Below, one piece after another: positions 50,670 to 59,395 of a stretch of 64,000 bases of DNA; position 1 is the stretch's first letter, and each line of letters begins with the position of its first letter. Source of the DNA: Sphingomonadaceae bacterium. Its GTDB lineage: Bacteria > Pseudomonadota > Alphaproteobacteria > Sphingomonadales > Sphingomonadaceae. The translations under genes were made by a program, and so were the position numbers. The stretch is from contig CANJUF010000010.1 in the NCBI GenBank assembly GCA_947477745.1, positions 1 through 64,000 on the forward strand, read 5' to 3'. The notes below the pieces were generated by a model. That model saw only the letters and a list, made by a program, of their open reading frames with translations. It made no database searches and was not told where the DNA came from.

Positions 50670-50687
50670 TGATACTGTCCCGTATCA
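50670..50687. promoter_or_regulatory. Palindrome TGATAC-N6-GTATCA at the monooxygenase promoter
   Basis: The 18-bp element has perfect 6-bp arms. It covers the predicted transcription start if the FNR-type box at 50712-50725 sits at -41.5. Overlap with the promoter suggests a repressor operator, for example for a TetR-type protein, but no such gene is in the window. Confidence 0.5.
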
Positions 50688-50711
50688 TGACCCGAGCAGG
50701 ACATGCCAGCC

Positions 50712-50725
50712 TTGCGCTGGATCAA
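50712..50725. promoter_or_regulatory. FNR/FixK-type box TTGCGCTGGATCAA upstream of the monooxygenase
   Basis: The 14-mer is identical to the box at 1453-1466. It is centred about 66 bases upstream of the monooxygenase start. Placing it at -41.5 puts a CATGAT hexamer (minus strand, 50689-50684) at the -10 position. It overlaps the last bases of the MFS gene, whose codons are therefore not free to vary. Confidence 0.55.
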
Positions 50726-51978
50726 TGGAGGGCGATGCCGGTATTGACGTCCTTAGGGTAGGGTCCGAGCAGCAGGAACAACAACGCCGCGGTCAGGCTC
50801 ACCGGGATCGCGCCAAGCAGGGCGGGGGTATAGGACCCGGTCGCGTCGTAGATCATGTTGAGCAGCACCGGACCCATGCCCCCCGCAAGGGTCACGAAAC
50901 CGCCGATCGTTCCGAACAGCGTGCCGAAGAATGCGAGGTCGAAATAGCGCGAGGTGATATAGGCCAGCAGGTCAAGCTCCGCGCCGAGCGCCAGGCCAAT
51001 GATCAGCACGGCGGCGATGGCGGCCGGAACCGAGTTCGGCATCTGGGTCAGCAGCAGGATCGCGATCATCGGCATGCACAGCATAATCGCGGCGAGGAAC
51101 CGGGCCTCGATGTGGTCGAGCAGCCAGCCCACCGTCAGCCGGCCAAAGATCGAGGCGAACCCCAGCATTCCGGCGATTGCCGCCGCTTCACCGCGCTCGA
51201 TGCCGTTGGCGGACATGATCGGCACGAGGCTGGTCACGATCGAAACGACGACGGTGGCGATCAGGAGTCCGGCCAGGGCGACCTGCAGGAACTTGCGCGA
51301 CAGGATGACGTGGCGTAGCACGAAGCCGAAATTGCGCCCCGGTCCGCGCTCGCTCTTCGTTCCGGCGGCGCGGTCACGGTCGGTCCGGCTCGTCAGGAAC
51401 AGCGTGACCAGCGGGAACACGAGCACCAGCCAGAACAGTGAAATGGCCGCGAAGCCCATCCGCCAGCCCCACTGCTCGATAGCGAAATAGGCGAGCGGCG
51501 GCATGACAATCGACGAGAATCCGCTTCCGCCAAGCACGCAGGCCAGCGCGAAGCCGCGCCCCTTCTCGAAAAAGCCGGTGACGGCCGCGGTCCAGATCGC
51601 CGGCTGCAGAAGGATCGTCGACAAGGCGAACAGGAACCAGAGCGCGCGCCACACCCAGATGTTGTCGCTGGTCGCGCCCAGCAGCGCATAGCACGCAGGC
51701 ACCGCGAGGCTGGCGGCTATGCCGAAGCGGCGCGGGCCGTAGCGGTCGATCGCCGCGCCGATCAGCGGAGCGCACAGCACGCCAATCGTCGCGGTGATGA
51801 TCATGCCCGACATGATCTGCGCGCGCGTCCAGCCGAATTCCGCCTCGATCGGCTCGATAAACAGGCTGACGGTATATTGGGCGATCGTCGACAGCCCCAT
51901 GCCCGAACAGGCGGCCATCACGACCGGCCAGTGCGCGCGCCATTCCGCACCTGCGCCTTGCGGCATCGCCTTGAACAA
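50722..51978 (-). CDS. MFS transporter
   Basis: The 418-residue protein has about twelve predicted helices, the A-like motif GAAIDRYGPRRFGIAAS after helix 2, and a central cytoplasmic loop with TSRTDRDRAAGTKSE. It resembles the MFS protein at 27822 in its opening and organisation. Uptake of a carboxylate or other pathway substrate is likely. It is the first gene of the minus-strand block and is divergent from the CoA ligase at 52135 across 156 bases, which include the palindrome GGCTGCGCAGCC (52071-52082) but no ORF. Confidence 0.9.
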   Translation of the reverse strand: MFKAMPQGAGAEWRAHWPVVMAACSGMGLSTIAQYTVSLFIEPIEAEFGWTRAQIMSGMIITATIGVLCAPLIGAAIDRYGPRRFGIAASLAVPACYALLGATSDNIWVWRALWFLFALSTILLQPAIWTAAVTGFFEKGRGFALACVLGGSGFSSIVMPPLAYFAIEQWGWRMGFAAISLFWLVLVFPLVTLFLTSRTDRDRAAGTKSERGPGRNFGFVLRHVILSRKFLQVALAGLLIATVVVSIVTSLVPIMSANGIERGEAAAIAGMLGFASIFGRLTVGWLLDHIEARFLAAIMLCMPMIAILLLTQMPNSVPAAIAAVLIIGLALGAELDLLAYITSRYFDLAFFGTLFGTIGGFVTLAGGMGPVLLNMIYDATGSYTPALLGAIPVSLTAALLFLLLGPYPKDVNTGIALH

Positions 51979-52134
51979 GCTTCTCTCCTGTGTTTTGCTC
52001 GCCCGCCTTAACCGGCAGGATTCGAACTGTCGTGCCAGAAATGCACAAGGCCTGTGATATTATTTGGCTTGGCTGCGCAGCCTGCTTGACGGCGCGTGCC
52101 CCGGGTTTATGGCCTTGGGCACAAGAGGATCGGA

Positions 52135-53889
52135 ATGACCGAGGTAGACAGCAAACTCAGGCCCGAAAGCATGGGCGGATTTCGCGAGAATATTCGCGAT
52201 CCGCTGGCGCTGCGCATGCTGGCCGAAGGCACCGAGTTCGAGCTTGAGACGATTCTCGTCGGCGGGCGTCCACGCGAAGTGTTCAAGGGCCTGCCGCGCA
52301 ACTTGGCGCAGCTCTACCGCGCCGGAATGCAGTATCCCGAGCGCACCGGCGTCATCGACGGTGAGACGCGGATGACCTTCGGCGAGTTGTTCTCCCGCGC
52401 CGCCGCGCTCGCCGGTCATCTGTCCGCCGATTACCGGGTCGGCAAGGGCGATGTCGTCGCCGTGGTGACAGTCAATCGCTGGGAATGGATCGTCTCGACG
52501 CTGGCGATCACCTCGCTTGGCGCGGTTATCGCTTCAATCAATAGCCGCGGTGCCGCCGAGGAAATGCTGCGCGCGATGGACTTGGTCGAGTGCAAGCTGG
52601 CGATCCTTGAAGCGGACAAGGACGCGGCGATCTGCGCCGAGCGGCCCGATCCCGAATGGCCGCGCATCATCATCGACGCGCCGATTGCGCCGCTGCGCGA
52701 AGGGCGCGATGCGCTGTTTTCCGCGCTGAGCGAGCCGCAACCTGGACTGACATTCGATCCGGTCGATATGCCGCAGGAAGCGGGCGGGGTGATCCTGTTC
52801 ACCTCGGGGACCACCGGCTTTCCCAAGGGCGCGCTGCTCAGCCAGGGGGCGGTATGCCAGTCGGTTTCGCTCGCAACCTTCATGGGCCGCCTTCAGGACA
52901 TCCGCTACGAGGAGGAGAGCGGCCGCACCTTGCCGCCCGAAGAGCGCTGCATGGCGACGCCTGCCGTAATCCTTGGGCCGATGTTCCACCTCGGCGGGAT
53001 CATGCCGACGATGCGGGCGATCTATCTGGGCACCACCATCGTCATTCCCGGAAAATGGAACCCCGATGTCGCGCTCGACCTGATCGAGACCATCGGCATG
53101 ACGAGGCTGTCGTTCGTGCCCGCCATGGTGTTCGACATGTTCAAGTCACCGCGCGCCACTCCCGAATTGCTCAGCCGCATCAGCAACATGGCAAACGGCG
53201 CCGCGCCGCTAGATCTCGATATCGTGCGGCAGATCAAGCAGCGAATCCCCAACACGCTTATCTCGAACACATATGGCCAGACCGAAGGCGCGGCCTGGAC
53301 CTGCGCGATCAGCGGCAACATCTATCTCGATCACCCCACTTCCTGCGGCTGGCCGGTGCCTTGCGTCGATGTGCAATTGCGCCGCGACGACGGCACCGAG
53401 GCCGCTATCGGCGAGCCGGGTGAGCTGTGGATGCGCGGTGCAGGGGTGATGCAGGGTTACTACAACAACCCCGAAGCGACCGCGGAAACCATCGTCGATG
53501 GCTGGCTGGCGACTGGCGACATCGCCACGGTCGACGAGAACGGCATCTACACCATTGTCGACCGCAAGAAGTCGATGGTCATCTCGGGCGGCGAGAACAT
53601 CTACTGCGCCGAGGTCGAGCGCGTTGTCGCGGGCCATCCCGAGGTGCGCGAAGCGTTTGCCTATGGCCTGCCCGACAGCCGGCTGGGGGAAATTGTGGCG
53701 GTCGATTGCGTGGTGGACCAGGGCGCGGCGGTCGATGCCGACATAATCAAGGCGCACGCCAAGGCGCATCTTGCGATCTACAAGGTGCCGCGGGTGGTCA
53801 ATTTCCGCCATGAGGCCCTGCCGCGCACGGCTTCAGGCAAGGTCGATCGCGGCACGATCCTGCGCGATCTGAGAGGGGACAAGCGATGA
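52135..53889 (+). CDS. Class I adenylate-forming acyl-CoA ligase
   Basis: The 584-residue enzyme has FTSGTTGFPKGALLSQGA (about residue 223), the adenine-binding NTYGQTEGA, the hinge GWLATGDIATVDENGIY and PRTASGKVDRG with the catalytic lysine. An N-terminal extension of about 40 residues precedes the usual fold. The ATG at 52135 has AAGAGGATCGG upstream; the track start adds 13 residues. Its stop overlaps the Gfo/Idh gene (ATGA). It heads the plus-strand block with crotonase and two acyl-CoA dehydrogenases, so its product is likely degraded by them. Confidence 0.92.
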   Translation: MTEVDSKLRPESMGGFRENIRDPLALRMLAEGTEFELETILVGGRPREVFKGLPRNLAQLYRAGMQYPERTGVIDGETRMTFGELFSRAAALAGHLSADYRVGKGDVVAVVTVNRWEWIVSTLAITSLGAVIASINSRGAAEEMLRAMDLVECKLAILEADKDAAICAERPDPEWPRIIIDAPIAPLREGRDALFSALSEPQPGLTFDPVDMPQEAGGVILFTSGTTGFPKGALLSQGAVCQSVSLATFMGRLQDIRYEEESGRTLPPEERCMATPAVILGPMFHLGGIMPTMRAIYLGTTIVIPGKWNPDVALDLIETIGMTRLSFVPAMVFDMFKSPRATPELLSRISNMANGAAPLDLDIVRQIKQRIPNTLISNTYGQTEGAAWTCAISGNIYLDHPTSCGWPVPCVDVQLRRDDGTEAAIGEPGELWMRGAGVMQGYYNNPEATAETIVDGWLATGDIATVDENGIYTIVDRKKSMVISGGENIYCAEVERVVAGHPEVREAFAYGLPDSRLGEIVAVDCVVDQGAAVDADIIKAHAKAHLAIYKVPRVVNFRHEALPRTASGKVDRGTILRDLRGDKR

Positions 53890-54839
53890 AGGTAGCAATT
53901 ATCGGCAGGGGGTTCGGCGCGAGCGCGATGAAGCCAGCGTTCGAGGCGTGCGGCTGGGAGGTGGAGATCGTGCCCTCGCGCGACATGGGGCCAGTCCAGG
54001 CGGCCTGCGCCGGCGATGCCGATCTCATTGCGGTCCATTCGCCGCCGTTCCAGCACAAGGCGCATGTCATGGCCGCGCTTTCGAACGGCAAGCCGGTGCT
54101 GTGCGACAAGCCGTTCGGCCTCGATGCCAGCGAAGCGCGCGATATGCGCGATGCCGCCAATGCCGCAGGCGTGCTGCACTTCCTCAATTTCGAGATGCGC
54201 TGCTTTCCTTCGTGGGACAAGGCGCGCGCGCTGATCCGCGAAGGCGCCATCGGCGATCTCGTTCATGTTTCGTGGACCAAGTTCAACCGCGGCCTGCGCC
54301 GCCGCGATCACGGCTGGCTCAACGATGCGTCGCTCGGCGGCGGCTGGCTCGGCGCGTCGGGTTCGCACGATATCGATGCGCTGCGCTTCCTGTTCGGCGA
54401 CGAGGTGGTTGCGGGCAGCGCGCTGCTGCGCACCGAAGTCGGCATGCGGCCGGACGGGCAGGGCGGCGAGGCGAAGAGCACCGCCGAGGACGCCTTCTCG
54501 ATGTGGCTCGAATTTGCCAACGGCGGCACCGCCAGCGTCGACAGCGCCTTCGCCGCGAGCCTTGCCTTGCCCGGCAGCTTCAACCTGATCGGCTCGGCCG
54601 GCGCAATCGCCATCGCCGACGACACGCACCTTTCGATCCTGCGCCACAAGCAGGAGCCCGAACATATCGATCTGGGCACTGGCGGCGGCGGCTTCATGGG
54701 CGCGCTCGCCACCTGGGTGCAGCAGGTCACCGATGCAATGAACAGCGGCACGCAGATTGCGCCAAATTTCGACGACGGTGTCGCGGCGGCCGAAGTGATG
54801 GACATGCTGCGTGCAACCGCGAGGCGTACGGGCGTCTGA
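53886..54839 (+). CDS. Gfo/Idh/MocA family oxidoreductase
   Basis: The 317-residue protein has the N-terminal NAD(P) Rossmann motif VAIIGRGFGASAMKPAF, the DKPFGLDASEA motif that carries the conserved lysine, and a C-terminal Gfo/Idh domain (about 120-310). Members oxidise or reduce sugar-like or cyclic polyol substrates. Its place between a CoA ligase and a crotonase is unusual for a sugar enzyme, so a keto or hydroxy intermediate is possible. It is coupled to the ligase by ATGA, and the crotonase starts one base after its stop. Confidence 0.88.
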   Translation: MKVAIIGRGFGASAMKPAFEACGWEVEIVPSRDMGPVQAACAGDADLIAVHSPPFQHKAHVMAALSNGKPVLCDKPFGLDASEARDMRDAANAAGVLHFLNFEMRCFPSWDKARALIREGAIGDLVHVSWTKFNRGLRRRDHGWLNDASLGGGWLGASGSHDIDALRFLFGDEVVAGSALLRTEVGMRPDGQGGEAKSTAEDAFSMWLEFANGGTASVDSAFAASLALPGSFNLIGSAGAIAIADDTHLSILRHKQEPEHIDLGTGGGGFMGALATWVQQVTDAMNSGTQIAPNFDDGVAAAEVMDMLRATARRTGV

Positions 54840-54840
54840 A

Positions 54841-55734
54841 ATGACTTACGAGACGATCCGCTACGAGGTCGACGGGCCGGTCGCGACGATCACCATGAAC
54901 CGGCCCGAGGTACTCAACGCGATGGGCGGCGGCATGACCCGCGAACTGCTCGACGCGGTCAGCCGCGCCAATGACGATCCCGAGATTCGCGCGATGATCG
55001 TGACCGGCGAGGGCAGGGCGTTCTGCTCGGGCGCGGACATCTCGCGCGGGCCGGGCAGCTTCACCGAATCGCGCACCGATGCCGCGATCCGGCCTGACGG
55101 CACTATCGACTACGACCACCCCGAGGTGATCGAGGGTTCGGGCATATTCGTCGATCGGTTCTATTCCCTGAACAAGCCGGTGATCGCCGCGATCAATGGG
55201 CCTTGCGCGGGGCTGGGCGCGTCGCTGCCGCTGACCATGGACATCCGGCTCGCCAGCGAGACGGCGCATTTCAATTTCCTGTTCGCCCGGCGCGGTATGC
55301 TGCCCGAATGCGGATCGACGTGGTTCCTGCCGCGCCTGGTCGGCGTGTCGAAGGCGCTCGAATGGTGCTACACTGGCCGCAGGGTTGGCGTGGCGGAGGC
55401 GAAGGAGGCAGGGCTGGTCAATGCGGTCTATCCCGCTGATGAACTGATGCCTGCCGCAAAGGCACTCGCGCTGGAGATCGCGCAGAATTCCGCCCCGGTG
55501 TCGGTGACACTGCTGCGGCACATGATGTGGCGCGGTCTCGGGCTCGACCATCCGCTCAAGGCGCACAAGGTGGAAAGCTGGGGCGCATGGCACCGTTCGC
55601 GTGGCGCCGATTCCGCCGAGGGCGTCGCCTCGTTCTTCGAGAAGCGCGCGCCGCAGTTTCCTATGCGGGTGCCCGCCGATCTGCCCGACTATTTCCCGTG
55701 GTGGGATGATAGTGACATCTGGAACAAGCGCTGA
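54841..55734 (+). CDS. Enoyl-CoA hydratase/isomerase family protein
   Basis: The 297-residue crotonase has GEGRAFCSGADISRG, AINGPCAGLGASLPL and the glutamate context GMLPECGSTWFLPRLVG. As in the crotonase at 42804, the first hydratase glutamate is missing and the second is present. It should hydrate or isomerise the 2-enoyl-CoA formed by the acyl-CoA dehydrogenase pair that follows. The start lies one base after the Gfo/Idh stop; the track start is upstream within that gene. Confidence 0.9.
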   Translation: MTYETIRYEVDGPVATITMNRPEVLNAMGGGMTRELLDAVSRANDDPEIRAMIVTGEGRAFCSGADISRGPGSFTESRTDAAIRPDGTIDYDHPEVIEGSGIFVDRFYSLNKPVIAAINGPCAGLGASLPLTMDIRLASETAHFNFLFARRGMLPECGSTWFLPRLVGVSKALEWCYTGRRVGVAEAKEAGLVNAVYPADELMPAAKALALEIAQNSAPVSVTLLRHMMWRGLGLDHPLKAHKVESWGAWHRSRGADSAEGVASFFEKRAPQFPMRVPADLPDYFPWWDDSDIWNKR

Positions 55735-55761
55735 TCGCGAAAATGCCGAAAGGGACCGATC

Positions 55762-56901
55762 TTGGACTTTGACTATACCGATGAACAGAAGGCGCTGAAG
55801 GACGAGGCGCGCCGCTTCCTTGGCGATGCTTCGCCGATTTCGGTGGTGCGCGGCGTGCTCGAAAATCCCGAGCGCGGCCATGACGCGGCACTGTGGGCTC
55901 GCGTGGCCGAGCAGGGGTGGTGCGGTGCCGCCATCCCGGAAGCCTACGGCGGGTACGAGTTCGGCTATGTCGAGCTGTGCGGCCTCGCCGAGGAATTGGG
56001 CCGCAGCCTCGCCCCGGTGCCGTTCGCATCGAGCGTGTACCAATTTGCCGAAGCCGTGCTGGCCGAAGGCACCGAGGAGCAGAAGCTGGAGCTGCTGCCC
56101 ACAATCGCCAGCGGCGAGTCGATTGGCACCATCGCGGTGTCCGAAGGGCCGGGCACGGTGAGCGCCAAACGGCTTGCGACCCGCTATGCCAACGGCACGC
56201 TCACCGGCACAAAGCTTCCGGTTGCCGACGGCATGGCGGCAGGCAAAGCAGTGGTGCTGGCGATGGGCAGCGATGGCCCGGTGCTGGTGCTGACCGACCT
56301 TGCCGGGCCCGGCATCGACCGCCGCATGGTGCCCACGCTCGATCCGACGCGAGGCGCTGCGCAGATCGTGTTCGACAATGCGCCAGCCCAGGTGCTCGGC
56401 TCGGGCGGTGACGGTATCGCCGCGCTCGCCCGCGTGCACGATCGGTCTGCCGTGTTGATGAGCTTCGAGCAGCTTGGCGGGGCAGACCGGGCGCTCGAAA
56501 TGGCGCGCGATTATGCGCTCGAACGCTATGCCTTCGGCCGCCCGATCGGCAGCTATCAGGCGATCAAGCACAAGCTGGCCGACGTGTTCATCCGCATCGA
56601 GGTTGCGCGCGCCAGCGCCTACTACGGCGCATGGGCGCTATCCACCAATGCCGCCGAACTGCCCATCGCGGCTGCTGCCGCGCGGATCGCGGGCTGCAAT
56701 GCCTATTGGCAGGCGGCGAAAGAGAACATCCAGACCCACGGCGGCATCGGCTTCACCTGGGAAGCCGACCCGCACCTCCATTATCGGCGCGCGCGCCATC
56801 TCGGCCTTGTGCTCGGCTCGGCTAAGGCGTGGAAGCACAAGCTTACCGACCGGCTTGAGGCGCAACGGGCGGCCAGCAACGCGGAAAGGCATGCGGCATG
56901 A
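55762..56901 (+). CDS. Acyl-CoA dehydrogenase (probable subunit of a heteromeric pair)
   Basis: The 379-residue ACAD starts at a TTG with AAGGGACCG upstream and begins MDFDYTDEQKALKDEAR, typical of FadE-like proteins. The C-terminal segment has RYAFGRPIGSYQAIKHKLA and THGGIGFTWEADPHLHYRRA, including the TWE glutamate often used as a base. It is coupled to the next ACAD by ATGA. The pairing mirrors 14936/16126 and suggests an alpha2-beta2 enzyme for a bulky acyl-CoA. Confidence 0.92.
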   Translation: MDFDYTDEQKALKDEARRFLGDASPISVVRGVLENPERGHDAALWARVAEQGWCGAAIPEAYGGYEFGYVELCGLAEELGRSLAPVPFASSVYQFAEAVLAEGTEEQKLELLPTIASGESIGTIAVSEGPGTVSAKRLATRYANGTLTGTKLPVADGMAAGKAVVLAMGSDGPVLVLTDLAGPGIDRRMVPTLDPTRGAAQIVFDNAPAQVLGSGGDGIAALARVHDRSAVLMSFEQLGGADRALEMARDYALERYAFGRPIGSYQAIKHKLADVFIRIEVARASAYYGAWALSTNAAELPIAAAAARIAGCNAYWQAAKENIQTHGGIGFTWEADPHLHYRRARHLGLVLGSAKAWKHKLTDRLEAQRAASNAERHAA

Positions 56902-58124
56902 ACTTCGACGACAACCCCACCGAAGCGCAATATCGCACCAAGGTTCGCGATTGGATCGCTTCCAATAAGCCCGATCTTTCGGTGCTCCCACCCGAGGAGC
57001 GGCTCGTCTGGACCCAAGGCCACAAAAACGCGATGCGCCAGTGGCAGGCGACCAAGTCAGCCGGTGGCTATGCCTGCATCACCTGGCCGAAGGAACAGGG
57101 CGGCGCCGGCGGCACCCAGATCGAGGACGTGATCTTCTCGCAGGAGGAGACCGCGGCGGAAATCCACGATCCCTATTACATCACCGGGCTCAAGATGCTG
57201 ATCCCGGCAATCCTGAAGTTCAACTCCGACGCCAAGTTCGCCGAGCGGGTTCCGCTTGCGGTGCGCGGCGACGAAATCTGGTGCCAGCTTTTCTCCGAGC
57301 CTTCGAGCGGATCGGACAGCGCGGGCATCCGCACCGCCGCCGTGCGTCAGGGCGACGAATGGGTCATCAACGGGCAGAAAGTCTGGAACTCTGGCGCTGC
57401 ACATGCCGACTACGGCCTGCTCATAACCCGCACCGATCCCGACCAGCCCAAGCACAAGGGCCTGACCGCGTTCTGGCTGAAAATGGATGCGCCCGGCCTC
57501 GAAGTGCGGCCGATCAAGACCATGGGCGGCGATTCGGAGCTGAACGAAGTGTTCTTCGACGACGTGCGCATCACCGACGACCAGCGGGTCGGCGCGGTTA
57601 ATGACGGCTGGAGCGTCGTTCTCGCCACCCTGATGAACGAGCGCGCCGCTATCGGCCAGTCGAACGGGCTTACCTGGTCCGACATGATGGACCTTGCCGC
57701 CAGCGTGCCGACCGACGATGGCACGGTGATGGACGACGATGCGTTTCGCGATCTCATCGCCGATCTCTATGTCGACCTCGAAGCACGGCGATTGATCGGC
57801 TTTCGCACCCTGACCGCAATCTCGCGCGGCCAGTCGCCCGGCCCCGAAGGCTCGGCAGCCAAGCTGTTGTGGAGCGGCGGCACCCAGACGATGATGTCCG
57901 AGGCACTCGACATGCTCGGTGAGTTCGGGCTGGTGCAGGATTCGGTGCTATCCCCGCGCGCTGGCGCTTTCCAGCAGCGGTTCCTGTGGTCCTGCGGCCT
58001 CAGGATCGGCGGCGGCACCGACGAGATCCAGAAGAACATCATCGCCGAGCGCGTGCTGGGCCTGCCCGCAGATGTTCGCGTCGACAAGGGCGTGCCGTTC
58101 CGCGAAATCCCCTCGGGAAGGTGA
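56898..58124 (+). CDS. Acyl-CoA dehydrogenase (probable second subunit)
   Basis: The 408-residue ACAD has LFSEPSSGSDSAGIRTAAV, the beta-domain segment INGQKVWNSGAAHADYG and the C-terminal GGGTDEIQKNIIAERVLGLP. It is longer than its partner, with an N-terminal helical domain. It overlaps the upstream subunit by four bases. The 114-base gap after it holds a good sigma-70-like promoter (58138-58166) for the Rieske gene. Confidence 0.92.
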   Translation: MNFDDNPTEAQYRTKVRDWIASNKPDLSVLPPEERLVWTQGHKNAMRQWQATKSAGGYACITWPKEQGGAGGTQIEDVIFSQEETAAEIHDPYYITGLKMLIPAILKFNSDAKFAERVPLAVRGDEIWCQLFSEPSSGSDSAGIRTAAVRQGDEWVINGQKVWNSGAAHADYGLLITRTDPDQPKHKGLTAFWLKMDAPGLEVRPIKTMGGDSELNEVFFDDVRITDDQRVGAVNDGWSVVLATLMNERAAIGQSNGLTWSDMMDLAASVPTDDGTVMDDDAFRDLIADLYVDLEARRLIGFRTLTAISRGQSPGPEGSAAKLLWSGGTQTMMSEALDMLGEFGLVQDSVLSPRAGAFQQRFLWSCGLRIGGGTDEIQKNIIAERVLGLPADVRVDKGVPFREIPSGR

Positions 58125-58137
58125 GGCCGCTCGCGCT

Positions 58138-58166
58138 TTGACCGGGCCGACGCGGCGCTGTAGAAT
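58138..58166 (+). promoter_or_regulatory. Sigma-70-like promoter for the first KshA-like Rieske gene
   Basis: TTGACC and TAGAAT hexamers are separated by 17 bases, an ideal spacing. The -10 ends 73 bases before the ATG at 58239. This is the clearest housekeeping-type promoter in the window. It would allow the Rieske gene to be expressed separately from the acyl-CoA dehydrogenase operon. Confidence 0.6.
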
Positions 58167-58238
58167 ACATGTCATGAGATATGCGAGGGCCGGGCAGGGC
58201 GGCCCGTCCTCGCGGCAAAGGCAAGAGAGAGACAAACG

Positions 58239-59237
58239 ATGACCACGATGACCACTCTCCCGCGCGGATACGACGAGCTGCCGATTCCGTTCGGCTGGTT
58301 TGCCGTGGCGCTTTCGAACGAGATCCAGAACGGCGACATCCGCACAATGCGCTATTTCGGCACCGAATTCGTGCTGTGGCGCGGCGGTGACGGCGGCCTG
58401 CGTGCGGTCGATCCGTTCTGTCCGCACCTCGGCGCGCATCTTGGTGTCAACAGCAATGTGGTCGGCAACGACCTGCGCTGTCCCTATCACCACTGGCAGT
58501 TCAACGGCGATGGCGGCGTCACCAAGATCCCCTACACCGATGTGATCTCGCCGAGCATGAAGCGGAGCTGCCTGCCAACCTGGCCGGTCGAGGAAGTCGA
58601 AGGCGTCGTTTACGTCTGGTATCACCCCGCCAAGGCGGCTCCGAAGTGGGAAGTCGCACACATCCCCGATTGCCCCGAAGGCGATTGGGTGCTGGCGATG
58701 ACGCGCGAATGGATCGTCAACATCCACTGCCGCGAAATTCCCGAGAACGGCCAGGATCATGCCCACTTCGGTGCGGTCCACGGCGTGCCCTTCGCGCCCA
58801 AGGGTGAGATGAAGGTCGATGGCTGGATCCGCCACAACAAGGTCGAGGCCGAGATGAAGACCCCGCGCGGGCTGATGGTCGGCCGGATCGAGACCACCGC
58901 GACCGGGCCTTGCCAGTCGGTGGTCGAATACAAGGACGTGACCCACGTCGTGCAGTGCCAGCAGGTCAGCCCGATCGATGCCTCGACCACCCATGTGCGC
59001 TGGCAGATGTACTACGCTCCGGGTCTTTCCGATGGCCAGCTTCGCGTTACCCAGGCGCGCATCCGCGACCTTCTCAGCCAAGTCGACCAGGACATTCCGA
59101 TCTGGAACAACAAGCAGAACATGGAAAAGCCGATGCTGGTGCAGGGCGACGGGCCAATCCTCGCCTACCGCCGCAACTACGACCGCTACTTCGATTTCAC
59201 CCCCGATCCGGTGCCCGAAGCGGTCGCGGCGGAATAA
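58239..59237 (+). CDS. Rieske oxygenase, KshA/Neverland-like, copy 1
   Basis: The 332-residue protein has a Rieske site with Cys61-His63 (CPHLGAHLG) and Cys81-His84 (CPYHHWQF). Its mononuclear iron site lies in ENGQDHAHFGAVHG, with Asp173, His176 and His181. The pattern resembles the 3-ketosteroid 9-alpha-hydroxylase KshA and cholesterol-7-desaturase groups, so a polycyclic substrate is possible but unproven. It shares most of its sequence with the next gene. No reductase is encoded beside it. The strong GAGAGAGACAAACG ribosome site precedes the ATG. Confidence 0.9.
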   Translation: MTTMTTLPRGYDELPIPFGWFAVALSNEIQNGDIRTMRYFGTEFVLWRGGDGGLRAVDPFCPHLGAHLGVNSNVVGNDLRCPYHHWQFNGDGGVTKIPYTDVISPSMKRSCLPTWPVEEVEGVVYVWYHPAKAAPKWEVAHIPDCPEGDWVLAMTREWIVNIHCREIPENGQDHAHFGAVHGVPFAPKGEMKVDGWIRHNKVEAEMKTPRGLMVGRIETTATGPCQSVVEYKDVTHVVQCQQVSPIDASTTHVRWQMYYAPGLSDGQLRVTQARIRDLLSQVDQDIPIWNNKQNMEKPMLVQGDGPILAYRRNYDRYFDFTPDPVPEAVAAE

Positions 59238-59270
59238 ACTGCAACTCTTACAGTAGCCGATTTGCAACAG

Positions 59271-59299
59271 CGGCTCTCCTTCCCTTTCGGTTGGAGGGC
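59271..59299 (+). terminator. Hairpin after the first Rieske gene
   Basis: The stem CGGCTCTCC / GGAGGGCCG (one wobble pair) with a 13-base loop ends just before GTTTGCCTTT. It lies 34 bases after the stop of copy 1 and upstream of the FNR-type box of copy 2, so the two Rieske genes probably have separate transcripts. The U-tract is weak. Confidence 0.45.
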
Positions 59300-59324
59300 C
59301 GTTTGCCTTTGCCCTGATCGGGAA

Positions 59325-59338
59325 TTGATTTCGCTCAA
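59325..59338. promoter_or_regulatory. FNR/FixK-type box TTGATTTCGCTCAA upstream of the second Rieske gene
   Basis: The site has a perfect TTGAT half and CTCAA for ATCAA, with the correct four-base spacer. It is centred about 64 bases upstream of the ATG at 59396. At -41.5 spacing, a TCTTAT/TTATGG stretch lies at the -10 position. The geometry is the same as at the monooxygenase gene (50712). Confidence 0.5.
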
Positions 59339-59395
59339 TGCACCGCTCGGCGCGCTCGCCTCTTATGGTCCCAAGAAAGACCACGAGGTGAGCCG

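Noticed and set aside
50653-50688. Upstream start of the monooxygenase at 50688
   Set aside because: The added codons lie in a palindrome and a probable -10 region, and there is no ribosome site before them.
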